DNA of 64,000 nucleotides from Delphinapterus leucas (Eukaryota; Chordata; Mammalia; Artiodactyla; Monodontidae). Below the pieces are notes generated by a model, which worked only from the letters and a program-made list of their open reading frames with translations, ran no database searches and was not told where the DNA came from. Shown here in pieces: positions 42,801-55,165 of this stretch. The stretch covers positions 82,658,721 to 82,722,720 of the forward strand of contig NW_022098066.1 in the NCBI RefSeq assembly GCF_002288925.2, written 5' to 3'. Position 1 is the first letter of the stretch, and every line of letters begins with the position of its first letter. A program made the position numbers and the translations under genes.

Positions 42801-43717
42801 TTTATTGATTTGAGCCCTCTCCTTTTCTTTTTCTTGATAAGTCTAGCTAAAGGTTTATCAATTTTGTTTATCTTTTCAAAGAACTAGATTTTCATTTCAT
42901 TGATCTTTTCTATTGTTTTCTTTGTCTCTATTTCTTTTATTTCTGCTTTGGTCTTTATGATTTCTTTCTTTCTTCTAACTTTGGGTTTTGTTTGTTCTTC
43001 TTTCTCTAGTTGCTTTAGGTGTAAGTCTAGGTTGTTTATCTGAGATTTTTCTTGTTTTCTGAGGTAAGATTGTATTGCTATAAACTTCCTTCTTAGAACT
43101 GCTTTTGCTGCATCCCATAGGTTTTGGATCATTCTGTTTTCATGTCATTTTTCTCTAGGTATTTTTAAATTTACACTTTAATTTCTTCAGTGATCCATTG
43201 GTTGTTTAGTAACATATTGTTTAGCCTCCATGTGTTTGTTTTTTACAGTTTTTTTTTCCTGTAATTTACCTCTAATCTCATAGAGTTGTGGTTGAAAAAG
43301 ATATGACTTCAGTTTTCTTAAGTTTACCAAGGTTTGATTTGTGGCCCAAGATGTAATCTATCCTGAAGAATGTTACTTGTGCACTTGAGAAGAAAGTGTG
43401 TTCTGCTGCTTTAGTATGGAATGATCTAAAAATATCACTTAATTCCATTTGGTCTAATTTGTCATTTTAGTCTGTGTGTTTCCTTGTTAATTTTCTGTCC
43501 GGATGCTCTGTCCACTGGTGCAAGTTGGGTGTTAAAATCCCCCACTATTATTGTGTTACTGTCGATTACCCCTTTTATGGCATTAGCATTTGCCTTATGT
43601 ATTGAGGTGCTCTTACGTTGGGTGCATATATATTAACAATTATTATGTCTTCTTCTTGGACTGAGCCCATGATCATTATGTAGTGTCCTTCCTTGTCTCT
43701 TGTAAGAGTCTTTATTT
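39846..43717 (-). mobile_element. L1 3' portion (ORF2 RT to 3'UTR)
   Basis: The 3'UTR occupies 39,846-40,290. ORF2 C-terminal sequence follows on the minus strand at 40,769-40,548 and 41,355-40,741 ([20 protein letters not shown]). The reverse transcriptase lies at 42,128-41,679 ([40 protein letters not shown], where the usual FADD motif reads FADN). Part of the endonuclease reaches 43,717. The 3'UTR is of an older type than the ORF2 it joins, so the two may come from different elements. Confidence 0.8.
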
Positions 43718-44450
43718 TTTATTTATTTAAAAAATTGTTCCACTCCTCCAGCTTTATTGAGATATAATTGACATATAATATTGTGTAAGTTTAATGTATA
43801 TAATGTGATGATTTGATACATGTACATATTGTGATATTTTTAGTACATAATGTTGATGCATCCTTCACCTCTCATAATCACAATTTTTTGATTGGTCTTA
43901 TGGTGAGAATATTTAAGATTTACTGAATTAGCAGCTTTCAATATACAATACAGTATTACATAGTAACTACAGTCACTATGCTATACATTAGATTCCCAGA
44001 ACTTTTTCATTGTGTAGCTGGAAGTTTAGGTTTAGATTACTTCCACATCTTGGCTATTGTGAATAATGCTGCAATAAACACGAGAGGCATATATTTCTTT
44101 GATACCTTGTTTTCATTTCTTTGGGCTACATACCCAGAAGTGGAATTGCTGGGTCATATGGTAGTTCTGTTTTTAATTTTTTGAGGTACCTCCACACTGT
44201 TTTCCATAATGGCTGAACCAGTTTACATTCCCACCAACAGTGCACAATTGTTCCCTTTTCTCCAACATTTATTAGTCATCTTTTTGATGATAGCCATTCT
44301 GACAGGTATGAGGGGATATCTCATGGTGGTTTTGATTTGCATTTCCCTGATAATTAGTGATGTTGAACATCTTTTCATGGACCCATTGGCCATTTGGTTG
44401 TCTTCTTTGGAAAAATGTCTATTCAAGTCCTCTGCCCAATTTTATTTCAT
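43718..44450 (-). mobile_element. Old-type L1 3' end inside the block
   Basis: The 3'UTR reads tttattgagatataattgac, aatgtgatgatttgatacat and tagattcccagaactttttc, the pattern of old mammalian L1s. The ORF2 end follows up to 44,450 (minus strand [20 protein letters not shown] at 44,426-44,223). It interrupts the endonuclease of the surrounding L1 between 43,717 and 44,587. Confidence 0.78.
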
Positions 44451-44585
44451 TTTTAACATCTTTATTGGAGTATAATTGCTTTACAATGGTGTTCTAGTTT
44501 CTGCTGTATAGCAAAGTGAATCAGCTATATGTATACATATATCCCCATATCCCCTCCCTCTTGCGTCTCCCTCCCACCCTCCCTA
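44451..44585 (-). mobile_element. Short young-type L1 3' end
   Basis: About 135 bases of L1 3'UTR in minus orientation: tttaacatctttattggagt, tttctgctgtatagcaaagt, then ccccatatcccctccctctt. The matching plus-orientation text is at 22,140-22,262. It directly abuts endonuclease sequence at 44,586. Confidence 0.75.
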
Positions 44586-47500
44586 TATCAAAGTCTATTT
44601 TGTCTGATATGAGTATTGGTACTCCAGCTTTCTTTTGATTTCTGTTTGCATGGGCTATCTTTTTCCATCCCCTCACTTTCAGTCTGCATGTATCCCTAGG
44701 TCTGAAGTGAATCTCTTGTAGACAGCATACATACCAGTCTTGTTTTTGTATCCATTCAGCCAGTCTATGTCTTTTGGAGCATTTAATCCATTTACATTTA
44801 AGGTAATTATTGATATATATGTTCCTATTGCCATTTTCTTAATTGTTTTGGATTTGTTTTTATCAGTGTTCTTTCTTCCCTTCTTCTTTTGTTCTCTTGT
44901 GGTTTGATGACTATCTTCAGTGTTGTGTTTGGGTTGCTTTATCTTTTTTGTGTGTGTATCTATTGTAGATTTTTGGTTTGCAGTTCCCATGAGGTCTTGA
45001 TATAGCAGTCTGCATATGTACAAAGTTATTTCAAGTTGCTGGTATCTTAATTCCAAATGCAATTCCCATTTCCTGCAGTTATACTCTCCTCTTCTCATGG
45101 TTGTTGGTTTTGAGATCATTTTGTGCCTGGATGATTTTCTATTACTACTTTGTTTGCCTTCACTAGTGAGCTTTCCCATTTGTGATTTTCTTGCTTCTAG
45201 TTGTGCCCTCTTTTTTTCCCCTCCTAGAGAAGTTCCTTTAGCGTTTGTTGTGAGCCTGGTTTGGTGGTACTGAATTCTCTTAGCTTTTGCTTGTCCGTAG
45301 AGCTTTCGATTTCTCCGTCAAATCTGAACAAGAGCCTTGCTGGGTAGAGTGTTCTTGGTTGTAGGTTGTTCCCTTTCATCACTTTAAATATATCCTGCCA
45401 CTCTTTTCTGGCCTGCAGAGTTTCTGCTGACAAATCAGCTGATAACTTTATGGGGATTCCCTTGTATGTTATTTCTTGCTTTTCCCTTATTGCTTTTTAT
45501 ATATTTCTTTGTATTTATATTTTTTCAGTTTGATTAATATGCGTCTTGGCACATTCCTCCTTGGGTTTATCCTGTATGGGACTTTCTGCACTTCTGGACT
45601 TGAGTGACTTTTTCCTTTCCCATGTTAGGGAAGTTTTTGGCTATAATTTTTTCAAGTATATTCTCAGGTCCTTTCCCTTTCATTTCTTCTTCTTGGACCC
45701 CTATATTGTGAATGTTGGTGCATTTACTGTTTTCCCCAAAGTCTCTTAGACTGTCCTCATTTCTTTTCATTCTTTTTTCTTTATTCTGTTCTGTGGCAGT
45801 GATTTCCACCACTCTGTCTTCCAGCTCACTTATTCGTTCTTCTGCCTCAGTTATTTGGCTATTGATTCCTTCCAGTGTGTTTTTCATTTCAGTTATTGTG
45901 TTGTTCGTCTCCGTTTGTTTGTTCTTTAAATCTTCTTTCTCTTTGTTAAACATTTATCTTTCCAGTCTGTGCCTCCATTCATTTTCTGAGATTTTGGATC
46001 ATATTTACTACCATTACTCTGAATTCTTTTTCAGGTAGATTGCCTATCTCCTCTACATTTAATTGTTCTTGTGGGTTTTTATCTTGCTCCTTTGTCTGCA
46101 ACATATTTCTCTGTTGTCTCATTTTGTCTGACTTTCTGTGTTTGTGGTCTCTTTTCCAAAGGCTGCAGGATCATAGTTCCTCTTGCTTCTGGTGTCTGTG
46201 CCCCGTGGGTGAGGTTGGTCCAGGGGCTTGTGTAGGCGTCCTGGTGGGAGGGACTGGTGCCTGCCCTCTAGTGGGTGGAGCTGAGTCTTGTCTCCCTGGT
46301 AGGCAGGGCCGTGTCAAGGGGTGTGTCTTGAGGAGGCTGTGAGTTCAGTATGACTTTAGACAGCCTGTCTTTTGATGGGTGGGCCTGTGTTCCTAACTTG
46401 TTGGTTGTTTGGCCTGAGGCTTTCCAGCACTGGAGCCTGCAGTTGTTGGGTGGGGCCAGGTCTTGGTGCCAAAATGCAGACCTCTGGGAGAGCTCACACT
46501 GATCAATATTCCCTGTGGCCTCTGCTACCGGTGTCCTTGCCCCTACAGTGAGCTATAGCCCACTTTTGCCTCCCCATGAGATCCTTTAAGACCTCTAGGT
46601 AGGTCAAGCCCAGGTTCCTATGGAGGTACTGCTTTGTGCTGGGCCCCAGTGCACATGAGACCTTGTGTGCAGCCTCCAAGAGTGGAGTCTCTGTTTTCCC
46701 CAGCCCTGTGGAGCTCTTACACTCAAGCCCTGCTGGCCTTCAAGGCTAAATGTTCTGGTGGTTCTTCCTCATGATGCCAGACACTCAGACTGTCTTGGAG
46801 GGCTACTTTTATGTGGGAACTTCCCTGTGTAGCCTGTGTGGGTTTAACATTTTCTGGTGCGAGGACTGTTTTTAGTAGAGATATCTGCCACCTCTTTCCT
46901 GAGTTATGCTGGCCATTATCCCCTTGATAGGAGGTGTGACTGATGCTGTGGTAACCAGAGCCCACACTGGATTTGAGCAGAGCCTCCTCTTTGCTCTGTG
47001 GTTGTCACTGCCTTGTTGGGGCAGAGTCTGTTCCCTATTTGTTGGAGTAGAGGCCCCCAGATCTCTTTCTTAGCTGTATTTTTGATCTGTGGTGAAGTAG
47101 GTGGGATTGGAGCACGCCCACTGGGAGAGAAGCCACTGAGTGTTCCTCCTCTGGAGCTGTTCACCCATGGGTGTGCTCTGTTGTGTCACCTTGCATCCAT
47201 TGTGTGAGCTCTTGGATGACACTGTTGTTGGCACCGCTCTCAGACCCACCTTATCTGTGGTTATGCAGGCAATTGGCCCTGGTGTTTCTCAGGCATTGTT
47301 TTCATCAGGCCACCAGCGTAGACCTACTGAAGTCAGGTCCCAGGATTGTAGTAATCATGGATCTGGACCCACTGTGGGTGCTATGGGGGCAGCTCAGACT
47401 CTGGCCTGGCCCAACTCCCATGTGTATGTGCCCACAATGTCCACAGCTGCTAAAACTAGACCCGTCTTGGCTGCAGGAGCACTCATTGTCTGTTCAGATG

Positions 47501-48500
47501 TTCTGCAGGTGCTGAGTTTGCAAACCAGTTGCAAGGGTGTAAATCCACAGTTTGTGCAGCTGTAAGGAGAGATTTCAGCACTTTTTCTTTAGTTGAGTGG
47601 CCCCTGGGGCTCAGCTGTGGTTTCAGCCCCACCTCTGCATGTGGGCCACCCACAGATGTCTGCTCCTGAGGCTGCCCTGGAGCACACAAGCCCGCCCCAG
47701 TGGGGAGGGGGCATGAAGGAGCATGGGGAGCAGCTGGGGGCACAAGCGCTTGCTCCTGCAGGGAGGGGTGCAGAGGAGACAGCAGCCTGGGGTGTGAGTG
47801 CCCACCCTGGTGGGAGCCCTTCTTAGTGCTGGGGAGGGAGGGGCTGGCATGTGGGAAGAGAGCCTACAGTGGTGTCCCTGCCCTTTGCACGTCACTCAAC
47901 AATGATGCTTCGCTTCTGTGGTGGTCCAGGCTTCCTCCACAAGCATTCCTGGTTGCAGAGCTCCTCACTCCTCTCCCTTCAGGCTGTTTCCTCATAGCGA
48001 ACAGCAGTCCTCTCACCAGGTCTGCTCTCCAAATCCCACGTTCTGGCACCAGGCCCCTGTCCACACCAGTGGATACACATCTCAGGCTGGGGCATGCTGG
48101 GCTATGGCACAGACCAACTGTGTAGGTCTCATTCTTTCATGCCAGCTGCAGACCATTTGCTGTGCTCTCCTCTGAGCCCCTGAAGCTCTCCTTCTGTCCC
48201 AGCTGATCTCCCCACCAGTGAGGGGACTTCCCCAGATGCAGGAACCTCTCCTTTCCTTCACCTCCCCCACCCAGGGTTGCAGGTCCCATCCCACTTCCTC
48301 TCCTCTTCTTTTTTTCCTTCTTCGTTCTTTCATCCTACCCAGTTATGTGGGGATCTTTCTTGTCCTTTTATGTGTCCAAGGCCCTCTGCTAGTGTTCAGC
48401 AGGTGCTCTGTGACAATTTTTTCATTTGTAGATGTATTCTTGATGCCTTTGTGGGGAGAGGTGAACTCCACGTCCTCCTACTCCACCACTATCTGGACTC
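44586..48500 (-). mobile_element. L1 5' portion (5'UTR, ORF1, start of ORF2)
   Basis: The 5' end near 48,500 reads, on the minus strand, GTGGTGGAGTAGGAGGACGT. A long GC-rich 5'UTR spans 46,150-48,500, ORF1 starts at 46,122, and the endonuclease N-terminus occupies about 45,180-44,586. The many open frames between 46,700 and 48,350 reflect the GC-rich UTR, not genes. Confidence 0.83.
45200..46122 (-). pseudogene. L1 ORF1 remnant
   Basis: ORF1 begins at 46,122. A piece at 45,953-45,567 gives the coiled coil FNKEKEDLKNKQTETNNTIT and [20 protein letters not shown] piece at 45,433-45,224 gives [20 protein letters not shown]. Frameshifts separate them. Confidence 0.82.
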
Positions 48501-49455
48501 TCCTTCTATTTTTAGTTTTTAAAGGAACGTACTACTGTTCTCCATAGGGGCTGTATCAATTTACATTCCCACCAACAGTGTGGGAATGTTCATTTTCCTC
48601 CACACCTTCTCCAGCATTTATTATTTGTAAAATTTTTAATGATGGCCATTGTGACTGGTGTGAGATGGTACCTCATTGTAGTTTTGTTTTGCATTTCTCT
48701 AATAATTAGTTATGTTGAGCATCTTTTCATGTGCCTGTTAGCAATCTGTATATTTTCTTCGGAAAAATGTCTATTTATTTCTTCTGTCCATTGTTTGATT
48801 GAGTGGTATGTTTTTGTTTGTTTTTTGTTTTTGAGCTGTATGAGCTATTTGTATGTTTTGGAAATCAATGCCTTATCAGTCACATCATTTGCAAATATTT
48901 TCTCCCATTCTGTATGTTTTCTTTTTGTTTTGTTTATGGTTTACTTTGCTGTGCAAAAGCTTTTAAGTTTAATTAGGTCCCATTTGTTTGTTTTTGTTTT
49001 TATTTCTAGTACTCTAGGAGACTGATCCAAAAAAATACTGTTGTGATTTATGTCAAACAGTGTTCTGCCTGTGTTTTCCTCTAGGAGTTTAATAATATCC
49101 AGTCTTATATTTAGTTCCTTAATCCATTTTGAGTTTATTTTTGTGTATGGTGTTAGAGAATATTCTAATGTCATTCTTTTACATGTAGCTGTCCAGTTTT
49201 CCCAGCATTGCTTATAGAAGAAACTGTCTTTTCTCCATTGCATATCCTTGCCTCCTTTGTTATAGATTAATCGACCATAGGTGTATGGACTTATTTCTGT
49301 GGTTTCTATCCTGTTCCATTGATCTATATTTCTGGTTTTCAAAACCATACTGTTTTGATTACTGTAGCTTTGTTGTATAGTCTAAAGTCAAAGAGTCTGA
49401 TTCCTCCAGCTCCATTTTTCTTTCTTAAGATTGCTTTGGCTATTTGGGGTCTTTT

Positions 49456-49742
49456 TTAAAAATTTAATTAATTTATTTATGGCTGTGTTGGATCTTCGTT
49501 TCTGTGCGAGGGCTTTCTCTAGTTGTGGCAAGTGGGGGCCACTCTTCATCGTGGTGCATGGGCCTCTCACTATCGCGGCCTCTCTTGTTGCAGAGCACAG
49601 GCTCCAGATGCACAGGCTTAGTAATTGTGGCTCACGGGCCCAGTTGCTCCGCGGCATGTGGGATCTCCCCAGACCAGGGCTTGAACCCATGTCCCCTGCA
49701 TTGGCAGGCAGATTCTCAACCACAGCGCCACCAGGGAAGCCC
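49456..49742 (-). mobile_element. CHR-type SINE, minus orientation
   Basis: Plus reading runs from a T/A-rich tail (tttaattaatttatttatgg) to the SINE head gcgccaccagggaagccct. The flanks are tatttggggtctttt at 49441-49455 and tatttgggctctttt at 49743-49757, a 15-bp TSD with one mismatch. Confidence 0.88.
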
Positions 49743-52453
49743 TATTTGGGCTCTTTTGTGTTTCCATACAAGTTAAAAAAATTTTTGTTCTAGTTTTGTG
49801 AGAAATGCCATTAGTAATTTGATTGGATTGCATTTGATCTGCAGATTGTCTTGGGTAGTATAGTCATTTTGACAATATTGATTCTGCCAATCCAAGAACA
49901 TGGTATATCCTTCGATCTATGTCATCTTTGATTTCTTCCATCATCCTCTTATAGTTTTTGGAGTACAAGTCTTTTGCCTCCTTAAGTAGGTTTATTCCCA
50001 GGTATTTTATTCTTTTTGGTGTGATGGTAAATGGGATTGTTTCTTAATTTCTCTTTCTGATTTTTCATTGTTAATGAATAGAAATGCAAGAGATTCCTGT
50101 GTATTAATTTTGTATCCTGAAGCTTTACCAAATTCATTGATGAGCTCTAGTAGTTTTCTGGTAGTGCCTTTAGGATTTTCTATGTATATTACCATGTCAT
50201 ACACAAACAGTAATAGTTTTATTTCTTCTTTTCCAATTTGGAATTTTTAAATTTCTTTTCCTTCTCTGATTGCTGTGGCTAGGACTTCCAATACTATGTC
50301 AAATAAAAATGGTGAGAGTGGGCATCTTTATCTTCTTTCTGATTTTAGAGGAAATCCTTTCAGCTTTTCAACATTGAGTATGATGTTAGCTATGGATTAG
50401 TCATATATTGCCTTTATTATGTTGAGCTAGGTTCTCTCTTTGCCCACTTTCTAGAGTTTTTTTTTTTAAATCATACATGGGTGTTGAATTTTAGCAAAAA
50501 CATTTTCTGCATCAATTGATATGATCGTATGGTTTTTATTCTTCCATTTTTTAAATGTGGTGTATCACACTGACTGATTTGAAGATATTGAAAAATCCTT
50601 GCATCCCTAGGATAAATCCTACTTGATCATGGTGAGTGATATTTTAATGTATTGTTAGATTTGGTTTGCTAGTATTTTGTTGGGGATTTTTGCATCTATG
50701 TTCATCAGTTATATTGGCTTATAATTTTCTTCTTTTGTGTGTGTGTTATCTTTGTATGGTTTTGGTATCAGGGTTATGGTGGCCTCATAGAATGAGTTTA
50801 GAAGTGTTCCTTCCTCTGCAATTTTTTTGGAATAGTTTCAGAAGTATGGGTGTTAACTCTTCTCTAAATGTTTGATAGAATTTGCCTGTGAAGCCATCTG
50901 GTCCTGGACTTTTGTTTTTTGGGAGTTTTTATATTACTGATTCAATTTCAGTACTGCAATTGATCTGTTCATATTTCCTGTTTCTTCCTGGTTCCACCTT
51001 GGGGATTGTTTATTTCTAAGAGTTGTCCATTTCTTCTAGGTTGTCCATTTTATTGGCATATAATTGCTCTAGTAGTCTCTTATGGTCCTTTGTATTTCTG
51101 TGGTTTTGGTTGTCACTTCTACTTTTTTATTTCTAATTTTATTGATTTGAGCCCTGTCCATTTTTTACTTGATGAGTCTGACTAAAGGTTTATCAATTTT
51201 GTTTATCTTTTCAAAGAATCATTTTTTAGTTTCATTGACCTTTTCTATTTTCTTCATCTCTATTTCTACTCTGATTTTTACAATTTCTTTCTACTAACTT
51301 TGCATTTTATTTGTTCTTCTTTCTCTAGTTGCTTTAGGTGTAAGGTTAGGTTGTTTATTTGAGATTTTTCTTGTTTTCTGAGCTAAGATTGTATCACTAT
51401 AAACTTTCCTCTTAGAACGGCTTTTGCTATGTCCTATAGGCTTTGGATAATTGTGTTTACATTTTCATTTGTCCCTAGGTATTTTTGATTTCCTCTTTGA
51501 TTTCTTTAGTCATCCAATGGTAGTTTAGAAGCATATTGTTTAGCCTCCAGGTGTTTGTGGGGTTTTGCAATTTTCTTTTTTGTAGTTGATTTCTAATCTC
51601 ATAGCACTCTGGTCAGAAAAGATGCTTGATATGATTTCAGTTTTCTTAAATGTACCAAGGCTTCCTTTGTGGCCCAGCATGTGATCTATCCTGGAGAATG
51701 TTCCATGTGCACTTGAAAAGAATGTGTGTTCTGCTTTTGGATTGAATGGTTTAAAAATACCAGTTAAGTCCCTCTGCTCTAATGTGTCATTTGAGGCTTG
51801 TGTTTCCCTATTGATAGTCTGTCTGAATGACTGTCCATTGATGTAAGTGGGGTGTTAAAATCCCCCACTATTGTGTTACTGTCATTTTCTCCTTTTATGT
51901 CTGTTAACATTTGCCTTATATATTGAGGTTCTATGTTGGGTGAATATATATTTACAATTTTTATGTCTTCTTCTTGGATTGATCCCTTGATCATTATGTA
52001 GTATTTTTCTTTGTCTCCTGTAATAGTCTTTATTTTAAAGTCTGTTTTGTCTTATATGAGTATTGCTACTCCAGCTTTCTTTTGATTTCCATTTGCATAG
52101 AATACCTTTTTCCATCCCATCACTTTCAGGCTATATGTTTCTCTAGATCTGATGTGGGTCTCTTGTAGACAGTTTATATGTGGGTCTTGCTTTTTTATTC
52201 ATTCAGCCAGTCTATGTCTTTTGGTTGGAGCATTTTATCTGTTTACATTTAAGGTAATTATTGATATGTATGTTCTTATTGCCATTTTATTAAGTGTTCT
52301 GGATTTGTTTTTGTAGGTCTTTTTTCTTCCTTTCCACTTTTGTTCTCCTCTCTTGTGATTTGAATACTATGTCTAGTGTTGTTTGTATTCCTTTTTCTTT
52401 TCTGCCTGTATATCTATTATAGATTTTTGTGTCTTGATACAAGGAGGTTGTTT

Positions 52454-52583
52454 GTTTTTGTTCTGTTTGTTTGTTTTGCCATGCCATGTAGCCTGTGGGA
52501 TCTGTTCCCTGACCAGAGATTGATCCTGGACCAAGGCAGTGAAAGCCCAGAATCCTAACCACTATACCACCAGGGAACTCCCC
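52454..52583 (-). mobile_element. Short tRNA-derived SINE, minus orientation
   Basis: The head, in plus reading, is ccactataccaccagggaac, and the internal box reads ctgaccagagattgatcctg. The tail is tttgttctgtttgtttgttt. It is shorter and more diverged than the other SINEs here, so probably older. The flanks share the words 'ttgataca', which fits a worn TSD. Confidence 0.75.
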
Positions 52584-52920
52584 ACCATGAGGTTTTGATA
52601 CAGTAGTCTATATTTATACAACATTGTTTTAAGTTACTGATCTCTTACTTTCAAATGCATTTCAAATATCTAGCATTTGTATTCTCCTCCTCTCATGATT
52701 ACTGGTTTTGATATCATATTTGTGTGTGGTTGATTTCCTACCTTTACTGGTTTTTGTTGTTGTTGTTTTCATTTACCAGTTAGCTTTCTCATTTTGTAAT
52801 TTTCTTGTTTCTATCTGTGGCCTTTTCTTTTCTGCTTGGAAAAGCTCCTTTATCATTTGTTGTAAAGCTGTTTTGGTGGTCCTGAATTCTCTTAACTTTT
52901 GCTTGTCTGTAAAGCTTTTG

Positions 52921-53776
52921 ATTTCTTCATCAAATCTGAATGAGAGCCTTGTTGGGTAGAATATTCTTGGTTATAAGTTTTTTCCCTTTCACCACTTTAA
53001 ATATATCATGGCACTCCCTTCTGGCCTGTAGAGTTTCTGCTGAAAAATCCATTGTTAAAAAAAAAAAAAAAAAAAAATCCATTGTTAACCTTATGGGTAA
53101 CCTTATGGGGATTCCCCTGTATGTTATTTGTTTCCTTTCCCTTGTTGCTTTTAATATTTTCTCATTATGTTTAATTTTTTTCAATTTGATTACTGTGTGT
53201 CTCAGCATTTTCCTCCTTGGGTTAATCGTGTATGGGACTGTCTGCACTTCCTGGACTTGGGTGACTGTTTCCTTTCCCATGTTAGGGAAGTTTTAAGCTA
53301 TCATTTCTTCAAATGTTTACTGAGACCTTTTCTCTCTCTCTTCTCCTTCTGGGACTCCTATAATGCAAATGTTGGTTCATTTGATTTTGTCCCAGCAGTC
53401 TCTTAAGCTCTCCTCATTTCATTTCAGTCTTTGTTCTTTATTCTGTTCCATGGCAGTGATTTCCACCATATTGTCCTCCAGCTTCTTGGTTCTTCTGCCT
53501 CATTTATTCTGCTATTGATTCCTTCTAGTGTATTTTTAATTTCAGCTATTCTGTTCTTCAACTGTGTTTAGTTCTTTATATTTTCTAACTCTTCATTAAA
53601 AAATTCTTGTAACTTCTTGCTCTGCGCATCCATCCTTTAATGAGTTCTTGGGTAATCTTTAAGATCATTACTCTGAACTCTTTCTCAGGTTGATTGTCTA
53701 TCTCCACTTCACTTAGTTGTTCTTCTGGGGTTTTATCATGTTCCTTCGTCTGGAACATATTCCTCTGCCATCTCAT
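52921..53776 (-). pseudogene. L1 ORF1 remnant
   Basis: ORF1 begins at 53,776 with MRWQRNMFQTKEHDKTPEEQ and the motif PEKEFRVMI. The C-terminal part at 53,280-52,930 has RHTVIKLKKIKHNEKILKAT and [18 protein letters not shown] local duplication with a long A-run (minus strand) lies at 53,040-53,105. Confidence 0.82.
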
Positions 53777-54893
53777 TTTGTCTAAATTTCTATTTGTATT
53801 TTTATGTATGTGGAAGGTTAGTTATGTTTCTGGCCTTGGAGAAGTGACCCTCTGTAGGGGATGTCCTATGTGTTCCAGCAGTACACTCCCTTCTCATCAC
53901 CCAAGGGCCAGTGGCCAGCTGGTCCCAGGGTAGTCTCTGGTATGTGTTTGCAGACTCAGTTCTGCAGACTGTGGGCCTGTAGTTTTCTTGCTTCTGGTGT
54001 CTACCCCCTGGTGGGTGAGGCTGGTCTAAAGGCATGTGCAGGCTTCCTGATGGGAGAGGCCAGTGCCTGCCCAATGAGGGGTGGAGCTGTGTCTTGGCCA
54101 TCTGGTGGGCAGGGCCATGTCAAGAGGTGTGCCTAGAGGTGGCTGTGGGCTCAGGAAGACTTTAGTCAGCCTGTCTGCTGATGGATGTGGTGGTGTCCCC
54201 ATCCTGTTGGTTATTTGGCTTGAGGTGTCCCAGCACCGGAGCCTATAGGCTCTTGGGTGGGGCTAGGTCTTGGTGCAAAAATGTTGGCCTCCAGGAGAGT
54301 TCACACTGATGTATACCCCCCAGTACCTCCACCACCAGTGTCCTTGTCCCAAAGGTGAGCCACAGCCATGCCCTGCCTCCTCAGTAGACCCTTCAAGACC
54401 AGCAGGTAGATCTGGCCCAGGCTTCTGTGAAGTCCCAGCTTTTGCCCTGGGTCCTGGTCTGCACGAGAACCTGTATGCACCCTCCAAGAGTGGAGTCTCT
54501 GTTTCTTCCAGTCCTGTGAACCTCCTGCAGTCAAGTCCTGCTGGCCTTCCAAGCCACATGCTCTGGTGTCTCCTCCTCCTGATGCCAGACCCCCCAAGCG
54601 GAGAGCCTGGTATGGGGCCCAGAATTCTCACTTCTGTGGGAGAACTGCATCCATATAATTGTCCTCCAGTTTGTGGGTCACCCACCTGCCGGGTATGGGA
54701 TTTAATTATATCATGAGTGTGCCCCTCCTACCATCTCGTGTGGTTTCTTCCTTATGTCTTTGAAAATAGGCTATCTTTTTTGGTAGGTTCCAGTCTTTTT
54801 TATTGATGGCTGTTCAGTACTTAGTTTTTTGGTATGCTCATGAGACGAGGTGAGCTCAAGGTCCTTCTCTTCTGCCATCTTGTCCAGGAAGTC
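53777..54893 (-). mobile_element. L1 5'UTR (middle L1 of the block)
   Basis: The 5' end near 54,893 reads CTGGACAAGATGGCAGAAGA on the minus strand, the same type as the L1 at 15,549. The region is GC-rich, with open frames that are not genes. It is inserted in the endonuclease region of the older L1 that resumes at about 54,900. Confidence 0.82.
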
Positions 54894-55046
54894 TTGAGTG
54901 AGATGTTTAATGATCCCTCCCACTTTCTTATTGTTTCCATTTCTATGAAATATCTTTTTCCATCCCCTCACTTTCAATCTATGTGTGTCTTTTGCCCTAA
55001 AGTGGGTCTCTTGTAGGAAGCATACTGTAGGTTCTTTTTTTTTTAA

Positions 55047-55165
55047 ATTTAATTTTATTTTTTTATACAGCAGGTTCTTATCAGTTATCAATTTTATACA
55101 TATTGGTGTATATATGTCAATCCCAATCTCCCAGTTCATCCCATCACCACACCACCACCACCCCC
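55047..55165 (-). mobile_element. Short L1-type 3' end insertion (119 bp)
   Basis: Plus reading is tttatacagcaggttcttat, then caattttatacatattggtg, then caatcccaatctcccagttc. This is the reverse complement of the element at 28,793-28,910. It is flanked by taggttc plus a T-run plus aa at 55028-55046 and 55166-55183, a clear TSD. Confidence 0.82.

Larger units (their letters stand above)
48505..52920 (-). pseudogene. L1 ORF2 remnant, truncated at the C-terminus by the next L1
   Basis: Minus-strand pieces include [20 protein letters not shown] (49,348-48,941), an RT fragment [20 protein letters not shown] (50,204-50,007) and endonuclease [19 protein letters not shown] (51,994-51,779). At 48,505 the ORF2 end stops abruptly against the 5' end of the neighbouring L1. 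Two SINEs interrupt it. It is heavily frameshifted. Confidence 0.82.

Noticed and set aside
46700..48350. Many overlapping open frames up to 141 codons on both strands
   Set aside because: They lie in the GC-rich 5'UTR of an L1, where stop codons are rare. The same holds at 5,230-6,640, 22,600-23,430, 54,260-54,720 and 56,850-58,050.
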